A stretch of 64,000 nucleotides of DNA from Blastopirellula marina (GTDB taxonomy: Bacteria; Planctomycetota; Planctomycetia; Pirellulales; Pirellulaceae), in assembly GCF_002967765.1 (NCBI RefSeq), contig NZ_PUHY01000010.1, positions 372,001 through 436,000 on the forward strand, in the 5' to 3' direction. A model generated the notes under the pieces. It was not told where the DNA came from and ran no database searches. It saw only the letters and a list, made by a program, of their open reading frames with translations. How positions within the stretch are numbered: position 1 is the first letter of the stretch; each line of letters opens with the position of its first letter. Shown piece after piece: positions 42,596 through 52,117 of this stretch. Made by a program: the position numbers and the translations under genes.

Positions 42596-44035
42596 TTAGC
42601 GGTCAAGCGATTCATCCAGAGAAGCAGTCGCCGAAATTCCTGGCGGGGCTTCTTCGGCCGATTTAGGTGCTTTCAAAGTTTGTAGAAACTGAATCAGGCT
42701 GTACTGATTCTCTTCGCTCATCAAGGCAAACCGACGGGCCGAAGTTCTCGCTTCGCCGTCATGCCATTCAATTGCCCCACGCAGAGAGTGTGCGCGACCG
42801 TCGTGCATGTATGGGGCGGAATCGGCAACACCCCATAGCGGCGGCGTGCGAAACTCCTTGTGATGGTCCTGGTCAACAGCCAACAAAGGAGACGGTTTTC
42901 GCCGCACCATACCGTGATAGCCACTGATGACATCCATATTCTCGCTGATGGTAATCTCAGGCAACGGCTCAGCTGGGATCGGGTCTTCAAACAGACGTCC
43001 CATGTCGTGTAACAGAAAGTCGGAGTAAACCCCTTTGAGCGTCCCAACGTTCGAAACATGACACTCAGCACAACCCACCGCAGTGAAGAGCTGTTCGCCC
43101 TGAATGATTTCCTGCTTTTCTTCGTAGTTCTCGGGAAGGACTTGCTCCGGTCGTGGCAGTGATCGCACGTATTGAATAAGCGAGTCGACCTGCTCGCCGG
43201 TCAGATCGCTTCCTTCCAATTCATAATCAGGTTTCAGCGGGTCCTTGGTTTGATGGAATTCGTGAACTTGTAGGCCAAGTTCTGTCGCGCAAGCTCCTTT
43301 GATGAACAGATCGAGATCCTTCATTTGGCCACGCCAACCGAATCGCCCTGACTTGCGACCTGAGACCCCGTTGTTACTGGCTTTCTGCATTTCGACCAAC
43401 GCATCGAGATCGGCATCGCTGATCTTTTTATCGATATCGTTCACACCGAACAATTGCGGCGGATTTCGTTCGGCCATGGCATATTGAATGCCTTCATGAA
43501 ACATCACGAGATTCAGCGGCAACGCATCGATCAAGGGTAGATCGCGGCGAGTCAGCATCTTGCGGATGCGCGCCTTTGACTGGGTCGTGGTCGGTAGGGT
43601 AGCGGTCACATCAGCGTGCTTGCTGGCGTAATCGGGGTTGGTGCTCTCGCGATGTAACAAGACCCCCAGGGAGAAACGACCTTCCTTATCGACAAAGTCA
43701 GGGTGCATCCGATGAAGGTTGCCGAGGAACTTCTTCGCGGTTCTTTCCGTGAAATCACCGGCTTCTGGCAAGAACGAGAGAAACTGGGCATTGTGCGTTT
43801 TGTCACCACTACCGCCGACACCCCCCAGAGAATGGCAATTCACACAGCCTTTGCCATTGAACAGCGGGCCGAGGCCGTCGCCATTGGGGCTGAGAGGATC
43901 ATTCGGCTGCCATTGGTGAAGAAACAGTTCTCGACCTTGGGTAGCGTTGTCCTCTTGTTGCTCGAACTGAGCCTGAACGGTTGTCAGCAGAGAGAAAACC
44001 ACCATCAAGCTGTAGAAGCAAGTCCGCCTAGCCAT
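42596..44035 (-). CDS. di-heme oxidoreductase-family protein (DUF1111 type), paralog
   Basis: A 479-residue protein from ATG 44035 (MARRTCFYSLMVVFS signal). It shares with the next gene GRELFLHQWQPNDPLSPNGDGLGP, the heme motif CVNCH, RFGWRGQMKDLDLFIKGACATELG, CAECH and APYMHDGRAHSLRGAIEWHDGEA. It lacks about 90 residues of the other copy, mainly between the second heme and the MHDGRA segment. The two are a tandem duplication. Exported; function not known. Confidence 0.9.
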   Translation of the reverse strand: MARRTCFYSLMVVFSLLTTVQAQFEQQEDNATQGRELFLHQWQPNDPLSPNGDGLGPLFNGKGCVNCHSLGGVGGSGDKTHNAQFLSFLPEAGDFTERTAKKFLGNLHRMHPDFVDKEGRFSLGVLLHRESTNPDYASKHADVTATLPTTTQSKARIRKMLTRRDLPLIDALPLNLVMFHEGIQYAMAERNPPQLFGVNDIDKKISDADLDALVEMQKASNNGVSGRKSGRFGWRGQMKDLDLFIKGACATELGLQVHEFHQTKDPLKPDYELEGSDLTGEQVDSLIQYVRSLPRPEQVLPENYEEKQEIIQGEQLFTAVGCAECHVSNVGTLKGVYSDFLLHDMGRLFEDPIPAEPLPEITISENMDVISGYHGMVRRKPSPLLAVDQDHHKEFRTPPLWGVADSAPYMHDGRAHSLRGAIEWHDGEARTSARRFALMSEENQYSLIQFLQTLKAPKSAEEAPPGISATASLDESLDR

Positions 44036-44235
44036 ACGATTTCTCTTGCCTGATCGATTTTGAGAAGAGAAGGGTTCCGTGTCTTTATGTTTAGGGGATT
44101 GCGCCGAGAGATGCAACGAATTTGCGACTTGGCGGTAACCTAAGACGGATTCTATCGCCGATTTTCCAGTGGTCACTTCTCGTTAGAATAAAGAAACGAT
44201 CGCTTAGCGTACTAACCCAGAGGAGCTCAAGCTCG

Positions 44236-44637
44236 ATGCCCCCAGAATTCAATGAACTGAACGACGCGGAAGAACATGTCATCCTGAGAAAGGGAACCGA
44301 ACGCCCCTTTACGGGTAAATATACCGATTGGAAAGCACAGGGCACCTTCATTTGCCGTAGGTGTAACTTGCCGATTTACCACTCCAACAACAAATTTGAC
44401 AGTCGCTGCGGTTGGCCCAGCTTCGACGAGCACTTGGAAGAATCGGTCGAACGTGTCCCAGACGCCGACGGGCGGCGGACTGAAATCATCTGTGCCAATT
44501 GTCATGGGCACTTAGGCCATGTGTTCGAGGGGGAGGGATTCACACCGAAAGACACACGTCACTGCGTAAATTCGATCTCAATGCGGTTCGTACCCGATGG
44601 CGAACCACTTCCAGAAGTGATTGTCAACAAAGACTAG
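44236..44637 (+). CDS. msrB: peptide-methionine (R)-S-oxide reductase
   Basis: A 133-residue MsrB domain. Zinc ligands are Cys40/Cys43 and Cys86/Cys89; CGWPSFDEHL (58-67) is the substrate loop; Cys110 in RHCVNSISMRF is catalytic. It reduces R-methionine sulfoxide in proteins with thioredoxin. ATG 44236 has AGGAG 10 bases upstream and yields the usual length; the longer frame from 44122 adds an unlikely basic tail, so the enzyme should be cytoplasmic. The SGNH gene follows after 32 bases. Confidence 0.95.
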   Translation: MPPEFNELNDAEEHVILRKGTERPFTGKYTDWKAQGTFICRRCNLPIYHSNNKFDSRCGWPSFDEHLEESVERVPDADGRRTEIICANCHGHLGHVFEGEGFTPKDTRHCVNSISMRFVPDGEPLPEVIVNKD

Positions 44638-44669
44638 TTGGCTAACTCTTTGATTGAGGGAGATGGAAG

Positions 44670-45296
44670 ATGTCGGGGCATGTTGTCTTGCTGGGAGATT
44701 CGATCTTCGATAACGCCTCTTACGTTTCCGGCGGGATGTCGGTGATCGACCATCTTCGTCGTCGCCTGCCCAGTGGTGGTAAAGCCAGTTTACGAGCTGT
44801 TGATGGAGCGTGCGTCACCAATGTGTACCGGCAGTTGGAACAACTGCCGGCCGACACCACGCACTTGGTTTTGAGCATCGGAGGTAACGACGCTTTATTT
44901 GCTGCCGGGGATCTATTTACCGAGGATCCTCAATCGATGGCGCGCTCGTTGGAGCGTGTCGCACAGGTGGTTGATCGATTCGCCCAGGAACATCGCGAGC
45001 TGTTACTCCATTTGAAGCAGCTCGAGAAACCGCTGGTCGCTTGCACGGTATACGACCGCATCCCATCGCTCAGCCGGGAAGAACGAGCTGGTCTGAGCGT
45101 CTTTAACGATGCAATCACTCGCAACATTTTCCGCGTTGGGGCAACGATGATCGACCTGCGACTGGTTTGCGACGACTCGCGCGATTACGCCGAAGTCTCC
45201 CCGATCGAGCCGTCCTCGCAGGGAGGTGAAAAAATCGCCCGAGCAATTGCTGACGCGATTCTGCAGATCGGTAGCCCGCGGCGTGTGATTGTGTAA
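44670..45296 (+). CDS. SGNH/GDSL-like hydrolase
   Basis: A 208-residue protein with the GDS block VVLLGDSIFDNASYV (near residue 6), LSIGGNDALF (block III) and IDLRLVCDD near the end. In the usual place of the catalytic DxxH I read SPIEPSSQGGEKIA without a His, as in a sub-group of uncharacterised SGNH-like proteins. So esterase activity is doubtful or uses another residue. No signal peptide. It follows msrB by 32 bases and may share its transcript. Confidence 0.82.
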   Translation: MSGHVVLLGDSIFDNASYVSGGMSVIDHLRRRLPSGGKASLRAVDGACVTNVYRQLEQLPADTTHLVLSIGGNDALFAAGDLFTEDPQSMARSLERVAQVVDRFAQEHRELLLHLKQLEKPLVACTVYDRIPSLSREERAGLSVFNDAITRNIFRVGATMIDLRLVCDDSRDYAEVSPIEPSSQGGEKIARAIADAILQIGSPRRVIV

Positions 45297-45307
45297 ACGG
45301 TCGGCAG

Positions 45308-46195
45308 TCACGATTTCATTACGCTGGGATCGAGAATCGTATGCCCAGCCCAGTTCGCGTCGCCTCCGTCGGCGATTTGCTGAAACACCATGATCCGCTC
45401 GATACGGCAAGTTGGATCTACGTAGGCCACTTCAATCTCGAAGGGCGCCTTCAAGCTGGTCTCTAGATCCAACTGCGACATCCAGCCGAAGCCCATTTTA
45501 TTAAGGGGAACATGGGCGTAACGTTCGGTGTTCTGGATACGACCTTCCGGATCGAATGGAATCTCTTCGGCGTTTACCTGGCCGGTTAATTTTCCACGGC
45601 TGGTCACTTCCTCGAACTTTCGAGCCGGGGTCCCCTGAATCTGTCGCACGACCCAATCTCGCAAGACGTTCGTCATCGCATCTAACGCGCAGTTAGACGG
45701 AGTATGCCCAAGCTCGTCGACATCGTGATCGTTTTCAAAAACCTGGTATAGCGCCGGCAACACCTCGACGACGCCGATCCTACCTAACGCACTCGCTGCC
45801 GTCCCGCGAACCTGGCAATCGGGGTCGTACTTCAGCCGGTTGAGCAGCGCGAACTCCGCTTGAGCGTCCCCATAATCATGCAAGCAACCGCACACGACCC
45901 AGCGAACGACGATCGACGGATCGTCAATAAAGCGAAGGATCGTTTTCGTCGCGTCGCTACCGTAGAGGCGAGTTACCATTTCAACCGCTTCGGACCGATC
46001 CTCTTCGTTCGATAGCTGCATGCGACGCTCGAAACAGGCCAGCACTTCGTCCCGGTCGCAAGCAACTAACTCGCGGTGAAGTCGGCGATAGTTATCGGGA
46101 TCGGTCACGATCTGTGGCCGTGCTTTCAGGAACTCTTCCACACGTTGCGAGATATCCACATGCTCCTCAACTTGGAAAATGGATGGGCACTTCAA
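45308..46195 (-). CDS. HEAT-repeat protein
   Basis: A 295-residue soluble protein. The first 190 residues hold HEAT/PBS-lyase-type repeats (DPSIVVRWVVCGCLHDYG, DPDCQVRGTAASALGRIGVVEVLPALYQVF). The last 100 residues are a separate beta-rich domain of unknown kind. Possible role in binding protein partners. It converges on the SGNH gene with an 11-base gap. Confidence 0.78.
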   Translation of the reverse strand: MKCPSIFQVEEHVDISQRVEEFLKARPQIVTDPDNYRRLHRELVACDRDEVLACFERRMQLSNEEDRSEAVEMVTRLYGSDATKTILRFIDDPSIVVRWVVCGCLHDYGDAQAEFALLNRLKYDPDCQVRGTAASALGRIGVVEVLPALYQVFENDHDVDELGHTPSNCALDAMTNVLRDWVVRQIQGTPARKFEEVTSRGKLTGQVNAEEIPFDPEGRIQNTERYAHVPLNKMGFGWMSQLDLETSLKAPFEIEVAYVDPTCRIERIMVFQQIADGGDANWAGHTILDPSVMKS

Positions 46196-46440
46196 GTCGT
46201 CACGATCATTTCAATGGAGCATTCTGATGAAATCTGCCCTGTTTCCTGTCTTAAACGATCATGCTGCGTTCTGTCCAGCTACGGACGACACAATCCGATA
46301 AATCGGTGCTTTCCTCGAACAAACACCCGTAGCTACCGAACTCCAACCAGAGCAGGGGTACCCATGGCCATGCACACATCGCATACTAGACCACACGCAC
46401 AATGCACTTGACGCATCGTCAGTATTATCGAAAGAAGCAA

Positions 46441-47328
46441 GTGGACATCGAGCAACTGCAACAGTTTTTGAAAGTCGCCGAACTGGGCAACTTCACCCGA
46501 GCAGCGGAAGTGCTCAGTATTTCGCAGCCGGCGCTCAGCCGTTCGATCGCGCGGTTGGAAGAAGAGCTAGGGCAACCTCTGTTCGAACGACAGTCACGGA
46601 AGGTCGTTCTGACCGATGTTGGGCACCTGCTGCAATCACGAGCACATCGCATCGTTTCGCTTGTCGAAGACACGAAGGCCGAGATCTGCGACGACGGCGA
46701 GAGCGGGCGAGTTCGCTTGGGCGCGATTCCGACGATTGCACCCTTCTTCCTTCCAGAAATGCTCAGCCCGTTTGCCAAGGCATTTCCTAAGGCCCATCTC
46801 ACCGTGCAGGAAGACACCACCGACAATCTCCTTCGCCGGTGCCAACAAGGAGAAATTGATCTGGCGATCCTGGCGCTACCAATCTCGGCCAAACATTTGG
46901 AGATTGAACCACTGTTCGAAGAAGAGCTTCTCTTGGTGTTACCGGTCGAACACCCCCTGTGTGCCAAGAAGCAGATCAAGCTGGCCGATGTCGAGCCATT
47001 CCCGTTTGTCTTGCTGGACGAAGCACACTGCTTATCGGATAACATCGTAACGTTCTGCCGGCATCGCTCTTTCAACCCGATCTCCGTCGAGCGAACCAGT
47101 CAACTAGCGACCGTTCAGGAACTAGTTTCGATGAACCACGGGGTGTCCATGATTCCCGCGATGGCCAAAAAACTTGATTCAAGCAATCGGCGTGTCTACC
47201 GATCGTTAGCGGGCACGAAGCCTACCCGGAAGCTCGCCATGATCTGGAATCCGTATCGCTTTCAATGCAAGCTGTTGGAACGGTTCAAAGAACACATCCG
47301 GGCCTTCTCGCAAACCCATCAGCCGTAA
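46441..47328 (+). CDS. LysR-family transcriptional regulator
   Basis: A LysR protein of 295 residues from GTG 46441 ([29 protein letters not shown]), which is where LysR proteins normally start; ATG 46402 would add 13 residues. The helix-turn-helix is at about residues 18-45 ([23 protein letters not shown]) and the effector domain follows ([18 protein letters not shown]). The sequence style is close to regulators of peroxide response and of the CynR/CbbR group. It converges on the MgtC gene with 12 bases between. Confidence 0.93.
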   Translation: MDIEQLQQFLKVAELGNFTRAAEVLSISQPALSRSIARLEEELGQPLFERQSRKVVLTDVGHLLQSRAHRIVSLVEDTKAEICDDGESGRVRLGAIPTIAPFFLPEMLSPFAKAFPKAHLTVQEDTTDNLLRRCQQGEIDLAILALPISAKHLEIEPLFEEELLLVLPVEHPLCAKKQIKLADVEPFPFVLLDEAHCLSDNIVTFCRHRSFNPISVERTSQLATVQELVSMNHGVSMIPAMAKKLDSSNRRVYRSLAGTKPTRKLAMIWNPYRFQCKLLERFKEHIRAFSQTHQP

Positions 47329-47340
47329 TGCTTCGCACGA

Positions 47341-47817
47341 CTAATCTTCTTCACCGAAAAGCGTGCGTTCGACATAGCCCATGATGACCAGTGTTCCCCA
47401 CGCCAATAACACGGCCATGCAGGCAATGCCATAGTAACCGATGCCGCAGGCGGTTCCGGTGGCCGCCGATACCCAAATGGTTGCTGCCGTGGTCAACCCA
47501 TGCACCCCACCATGTGCTCGGATGATCGAGCCAGCGCCGAGAAACCCGACCCCGCCGATGATCCCCGCAACAAGGCGAAATACATCGATCCGTAGCCAAC
47601 CAGGATCGTTTTCGCCGAGTTCGGCGGTGAAGCTCATGCCGATCACCATGATCGTGGCAGCGCCCAACGAGACCAGCATATTGGTTCGCAGGCCTGCCGG
47701 TTTATCGTGCTTCTCCCGATTCCACCCCAGCACCGAGCCACAGATGACCGCAAACAAGAGTCGTAGGAACGCGTCGAGATTGGAGGTGACCGTCGCAATG
47801 AGAAGAATATCGAACAT
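47341..47817 (-). CDS. MgtC/SapB-family membrane protein
   Basis: A 158-residue protein with about five membrane helices. LLFAVICGSVLGWNREKHDKPAGLRTNMLVSLGAA is the family signature, with conserved Arg/Glu/Lys between helices 1 and 2, and GFLGAGSIIRAHGGVHGLTTAATIWVSAATG follows. It lacks the C-terminal soluble domain of Salmonella MgtC, which fits the short SapB form. The function of this form is not settled; magnesium and acid stress have been proposed for the family. Confidence 0.93.
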   Translation of the reverse strand: MFDILLIATVTSNLDAFLRLLFAVICGSVLGWNREKHDKPAGLRTNMLVSLGAATIMVIGMSFTAELGENDPGWLRIDVFRLVAGIIGGVGFLGAGSIIRAHGGVHGLTTAATIWVSAATGTACGIGYYGIACMAVLLAWGTLVIMGYVERTLFGEED

Positions 47818-47898
47818 GAAACAGCTTTCTGGGGGCGTGTGGGACTAACCCAATTTTAACACGCTCTTCACTTCGCAAGAACGTGCCCCAGCGCAGCA

Positions 47899-47926
47899 AA
47901 CGAGGGCTTCGATTGAAGCCCTCGTT
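47899..47926 (-). terminator. terminator hairpin of the PDZ gene
   Basis: AACGAGGGCTTC and GAAGCCCTCGTT form a perfect 12-pair stem with loop GATT. It is 27 bases after the PDZ gene stop; the T run is weak (TTTGCTG on minus). Confidence 0.75.
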
Positions 47927-47952
47927 GCGTTGTGCGGATCATGCGAAGTCAC

Positions 47953-49062
47953 TTACAAATCGGCGCCGCCTGACTTGATGGCTTTCAGCTCTTCGCGAAG
48001 TTGACGAACTTCCTGTTCAAGCTCACGCACACGTCGACTCAGCGATTCGACCTGCTCCGGCGTTACAACTTCGCCGCTGACGCCCGCATTGCCGTCGATT
48101 CCTTGTAGAGCATTCTGAAGCAGTCGCAGGGCAGGGCGGTCTTCACCCATCGATGGACTACCAGCTTGCGGTGTGCCGGGCTGTGGTGGCATATTCCGTG
48201 GGTCACCATAATACAGATTAGTCGACTCCATCCGGTTGCCAACGTAGTAGTTCACCCCAATCCAGCGATCGTCGGGCGAGTTGCGAACCATCTGAATCAA
48301 TTCGTTGGCATCGTCCACACGACGTCCGTCGTAAGCGACAATCACCGCTCCTACAGGGATACCAGCTTGATCGGCAACTCCACCAGGGCTGACGCTTTCG
48401 ACGAAGGCACCACGACGAATCGAGACACCGGTTTGGGCACGCAGTTGATCATCGACGGGAAGTACGCGCACACCAAGCACGCGACGACCACCTGTCGGGG
48501 CGGCGGCCGGAAGCTGCTCTGGACTTGGCATGGTTCCTTCAACACCGAGCGGATCATACGGTTGCCCTGGGTCGGTCAATGGTGGCGGAACCGGAGTGTC
48601 ACTTGGCTGACTTCCGAGAACGACATTCAAATCCTTGGATTGGCCACTTTGCACAACCTTCAAACTAAGCTTGTCCCCCGGCTGCTTACCGCTCATCCAT
48701 TTGCCGAGGTCGTTCAGTGTTTGGAATCGCTGACCGTCAACTGTGACGATTAGGTCCCCCTTCTTCAAACCAGCTCGATCGGCAGGACCGCCTGGATTGA
48801 CCTCGGTGACGATAATCCCTTTCTGATTGAGAAGGGGATCGTTTTCCGATTCATAGGTATCAAGCATCGCGCCCAGGTAGGGACGTCCGCTTGTATTCGC
48901 GGGTGGTTGAGGATCGGCTGGGCGATCGGGCAGATTGTTTTGCACACGATCCAGCAAGTTATTTAACTTGTCGAGTGCCCCCTGAGCATACGCTCCATGA
49001 GGAAATGCCAGCAGCATGCCACCTAGCATGATTGCCAGCCCGAAATTCGTTAGCGACCTCAT
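47953..49062 (-). CDS. exported protein with two PDZ domains
   Basis: A 369-residue protein from ATG 49062, which has GGGAGGT 4 bases upstream. Signal peptide to about residue 26 (GAYAQG). The first PDZ is at about 60-150 (GIIVTEVNPGGPADRAGLKKGDLIVTVDG), the second at about 200-290 (GAFVESVSPGGVADQAGIPVGAVIVAYDG), and a C-terminal coiled coil covers about 335-365 (LSRRVRELEQEVRQLREELKA). There is no protease domain. It may act as a periplasmic scaffold. Function unknown. Confidence 0.9.
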   Translation of the reverse strand: MRSLTNFGLAIMLGGMLLAFPHGAYAQGALDKLNNLLDRVQNNLPDRPADPQPPANTSGRPYLGAMLDTYESENDPLLNQKGIIVTEVNPGGPADRAGLKKGDLIVTVDGQRFQTLNDLGKWMSGKQPGDKLSLKVVQSGQSKDLNVVLGSQPSDTPVPPPLTDPGQPYDPLGVEGTMPSPEQLPAAAPTGGRRVLGVRVLPVDDQLRAQTGVSIRRGAFVESVSPGGVADQAGIPVGAVIVAYDGRRVDDANELIQMVRNSPDDRWIGVNYYVGNRMESTNLYYGDPRNMPPQPGTPQAGSPSMGEDRPALRLLQNALQGIDGNAGVSGEVVTPEQVESLSRRVRELEQEVRQLREELKAIKSGGADL

Positions 49063-49226
49063 AACTACCTCCCTCTCAATCGTGATCACGGCGAATTGGC
49101 CGTAAGAGACGCCTTGTTAGTTGGTATTCTCCCGAATCCACCCCATCAAGGAAAGGTAAACCGGCCGATTCGAGGCATGAATTTCCCTGAAGACAGATTT
49201 CCGCGTCCTTGTTACGCTTAAGGGCT

Positions 49227-50171
49227 ATGGATAGGCAAGGTTCAGAACAATTCGAGATCGGTCGGGCATCGCCGCGACATCAAGGAGCCGCGTTATGGTT
49301 GGCCACCGGTGGTCGATCTCGGCATGTGAACCGAGGCCGAGTTACGGCCCTTCTGGCTGCGGAGAAGGAAGGGAAGATCAGCCTGGATGGTCTGCTTTCC
49401 GCGACCAATAACAATCGCGTCGTCGCCGCGACGTGGTGCCTCAATCAGCCAGGAAAGATCGCCACGATCTGGGGACCAGGATTGATCTCTGGCATACCGG
49501 ACACCCTGGCGGATGAATTGGTTACACGATCGGTCAAATTTGCCCAGCAATCGGGTAGCCATCTCGTGCAGAGCCTGGTTGGTGCCGAAAACCCTGCGGC
49601 TGGCGAGCACCTGACGCGGATGGGATTTCGAGCGATCACGTTGCTCGATCAATTGCACGCATTCCTTGACGACCTGAACGTTCCTCCTCCAACCGATCGG
49701 CTCTCATTTATCCCTTGCGAAGACTTTCGCCGTTCAAGCTTCGAGAAGCTTGTGGCCAATACGTACGATGGCAGTCTCGATTGCCCCGAGGTCGACGGGC
49801 TTCGTCAGATCAGCGATGTGCTAGCCGGTTACTACGCCACCAGCAGCCAAAACACGGCCCACTGGTACACCATCAAACAGGGGGGCGATACGGTCGGGGT
49901 AACCATCTTGGCACATCACACTGCCAACCACCAGTTGGAACTAATTTATTTCGGTCTACTGCCTACGTTCCGGCGGCAAGGTCTGGGAAGAGAGATCCTT
50001 TGCTTTGTGATCCAGCAAGCGAAGCGGTTGGGCTGCCAATCGATTCTGACTGGGGTCGATCAACGCAACACGCCTGCGATGGTCCTGTACCACCAGTTTG
50101 GGTTTGGTCTGTCCGATTCCAAAGAGCTGTATCTGAAGCCGCTCGCTTCGCTCAATGTGGCCGTCGCTTGA
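49227..50171 (+). CDS. GNAT-family acetyltransferase, probably double-domain
   Basis: A 314-residue protein. The C-terminal half has a full GNAT motif (LELIYFGLLPTFRRQGLGREILCFVIQQA, then RNTPAMVLYHQFGF). The N-terminal half has the remains of another (WGPGLISGIPDTLADELVTRSVKFA, then ENPAAGEHLTRMGF) without the Q/RxxGxG loop, so it is likely a degenerate GNAT domain. ATG 49227 was chosen over the TTG at 49209. Substrate unknown. It is divergent from the PDZ gene. Confidence 0.8.
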   Translation: MDRQGSEQFEIGRASPRHQGAALWLATGGRSRHVNRGRVTALLAAEKEGKISLDGLLSATNNNRVVAATWCLNQPGKIATIWGPGLISGIPDTLADELVTRSVKFAQQSGSHLVQSLVGAENPAAGEHLTRMGFRAITLLDQLHAFLDDLNVPPPTDRLSFIPCEDFRRSSFEKLVANTYDGSLDCPEVDGLRQISDVLAGYYATSSQNTAHWYTIKQGGDTVGVTILAHHTANHQLELIYFGLLPTFRRQGLGREILCFVIQQAKRLGCQSILTGVDQRNTPAMVLYHQFGFGLSDSKELYLKPLASLNVAVA

Positions 50172-50619
50172 CTTGCGATTCGGTAGCCCGCTTACCGACC
50201 CTTCCTAGATTCTTCATAAAGCGTGACCAACCGTGTCAAGCGGTATGATCCGGTTTTTGGAACACGTAACATGTTTCTTTTCAATGAGATAGAAACATCA
50301 ATAGTTACCTTCTTGAATGCGTTTCCCCAGGATTCGACATATTTTCCACGCCTCTGTTCAGATCATGTTAGAAAAAGGGAAAGCCGCAATTCGATGTGAA
50401 TCTCCGAGAAATGAGGGGCTTTCCGCAGGCGCGTTTTTCCCCTGCCACTTTTTTTCTTCCAGGGGTTCGTCGAGAGGTTTGACAGGGGTGCTAGCTTGCA
50501 TACAATCGTCCTCCACGCGGCTGTTGATGCCGCCTGTATTTGCCTCTCGCCCGTCTGGGGTTACTAGGCGATTTTCGGATTGGGAATCAAGCCTTTTAAC
50601 TCGCTGAAAGAGTCAGCCT
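50172..50619. other. dnaA upstream region: leader, stem-loop, promoter
   Basis: 448 bases. Besides the promoter at 50479-50506, GGAAAGCC (50378-50385) pairs with GGCTTTCC (50417-50424) around a 31-base loop. Only one weak DnaA-box-like site is seen (TTTTCCACG at about 50343), so an origin here is not supported. No gene is seen. Confidence 0.5.
50479..50506 (+). promoter_or_regulatory. sigma-70-type promoter of dnaA
   Basis: Perfect -35 TTGACA (50479-50484), 16-base spacer and -10 TACAAT (50501-50506; five of six consensus bases). The dnaA start codon is 113 bases after the -10 element, leaving a leader of about 105 bases. Confidence 0.75.
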
Positions 50620-52041
50620 GTGGTCACGGAAGACATCGAAATTCTGCCCGCGTTGCGTCTTGCAATGATCGAAAGGGTAGGACAAGATCGCTTCGATCTT
50701 TGGTTCGGAAACAACAACACTCAGCTCCGCGTGAGCGAGGGTTGTTTGCTGATCGAATCGACGAGCCGTCTGAATCTCGATTTCCTCCGTAAGAACTTCC
50801 ACGAAGCCGTTTGTCAGGCCTTATCCGACGTACAACTTTCTGGTCACCAAGTCATCTACCGCGAAGGTCAAGTCCCCGCCAAGAAGGCGCAAGGCCCAAG
50901 CCAACAACGCGCGGAGAAAAAGATGCCAGCCACCGCCAAGCCGGTACGTGCATCTCAACCTACGACTTCGAGTAGCGCGAGCAGCCCCAGCAGCTTGCCG
51001 CGCCGCCGGTTTGCCTCACTGAAAGAATTCGTCGTCAGCGATTGTAATTCGATGGCGAAAACGGCAGCGACCATGGTACTGCAGCAGCCGGGGCAGATCT
51101 CGCCCCTCTATATCCATGGCCCATCTGGTAGCGGCAAAACTCATTTGCTGGAAGGGATTTATGGTCTCGCCCAGCAGCGTAAGGAACTTGGCCGCGTTGT
51201 TTATCTATCGGCTGAACAGTTCACGACGTTTTTCCTTGAAGCACTGCAATCGTCCGGTGTCGCCAGTTTCCGCCGTAAGTATCGTGATGTTGGTGTGCTG
51301 ATTATCGACGACGTGCAGTTCTTCGCTGGCAAACGAGCGACGAAAACAGAACTGCTCCATACGCTCGATGCGATCAATCGTCGCGGCGGCCAAGTAATTC
51401 TCGCTGGCAATCAGCGTCCGACGGAATTGTCGGCACTGGGTACCGAACTGGTAGCACGATTCTCGAGTGGTTTAATCTGTAAGGTCGATCCGCTGGACGA
51501 CCTTTGCAAAGAAACACTCGTTCAACGCTTGGCCGAGAAACGCGGCGTTCCGCTGAACGAACCGATCACGCATTGGCTGACACGTCAGTTGCCTGGTGAA
51601 GGACGGCTTATTTCCGGTGCGATCAATCGGTTATGGGCCTTTAATGCGGTGCAAGGGAACTCGCTGACGATTCCTGTTTTGGAGAACCTGTTGGCCGACT
51701 TGATTCCACAGCGCAGCAGCATGATGCGACTGGACGATGTCGAAGAAGCCGTTTGTCGCGTCTTCGGTGTTGATACCAAGCTGTTGCGTTCGCAATCGAA
51801 GTCACGCCGAGCAAGTAACCCGCGAATGCTGGCGATGTGGTTGGCTCGTAAGCACACCGGCGCGGCGTTGTCAGATATCTGCCAACACTTTCACCGTAAG
51901 AGCCACAGTACCGTGATCTCGGCTGAGAAGAAGGTCAACAAGTGGCTTTCCGATGAATCGATCGTGCAGATTGCCGATCGTTCGCTGAAAGCCAAAGAAG
52001 CCATCGAACTGGCCGAAGCGGAACTACGCACAAGCCGCTAG
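50620..52041 (+). CDS. dnaA: chromosomal replication initiator protein DnaA
   Basis: A 473-residue DnaA from GTG 50620. Domain I covers about 1-80, a Ser/Pro-rich linker 90-130, the AAA+ domain 133-360 with Walker A GPSGSGKT (167-174), Walker B LIIDD (227-231) and the sensor/arginine region VARFSSGL (278-285), and DNA-binding domain IV about 365-473. The box-reading motif, usually RDHTTV, reads KSHSTV (427-432) and is preceded by CQHFHR rather than GxxFxG. This suggests a shifted DnaA-box preference. It opens the duplex at oriC with ATP bound. No dnaN follows. Confidence 0.93.
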   Translation: MVTEDIEILPALRLAMIERVGQDRFDLWFGNNNTQLRVSEGCLLIESTSRLNLDFLRKNFHEAVCQALSDVQLSGHQVIYREGQVPAKKAQGPSQQRAEKKMPATAKPVRASQPTTSSSASSPSSLPRRRFASLKEFVVSDCNSMAKTAATMVLQQPGQISPLYIHGPSGSGKTHLLEGIYGLAQQRKELGRVVYLSAEQFTTFFLEALQSSGVASFRRKYRDVGVLIIDDVQFFAGKRATKTELLHTLDAINRRGGQVILAGNQRPTELSALGTELVARFSSGLICKVDPLDDLCKETLVQRLAEKRGVPLNEPITHWLTRQLPGEGRLISGAINRLWAFNAVQGNSLTIPVLENLLADLIPQRSSMMRLDDVEEAVCRVFGVDTKLLRSQSKSRRASNPRMLAMWLARKHTGAALSDICQHFHRKSHSTVISAEKKVNKWLSDESIVQIADRSLKAKEAIELAEAELRTSR

Positions 52042-52117
52042 TTGGTCCTGCGGTAATTGAAAGTCTTGGCTACCTTTGAGAGAGAGCAGGAGCTCCTTTC
52101 AGATAGACTTCCGCTTG

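Noticed and set aside
50378-50424. Riboswitch or attenuator at the GGAAAGCC/GGCTTTCC stem before dnaA
   Set aside because: It lies upstream of the dnaA promoter, so it is not in the dnaA mRNA, and the loop matches no aptamer that I know.
50172-50619. Chromosomal origin upstream of dnaA
   Set aside because: Only one weak DnaA-box-like site, no AT-rich unwinding element and no dnaN next to dnaA. The position of dnaA alone is not evidence in this phylum.
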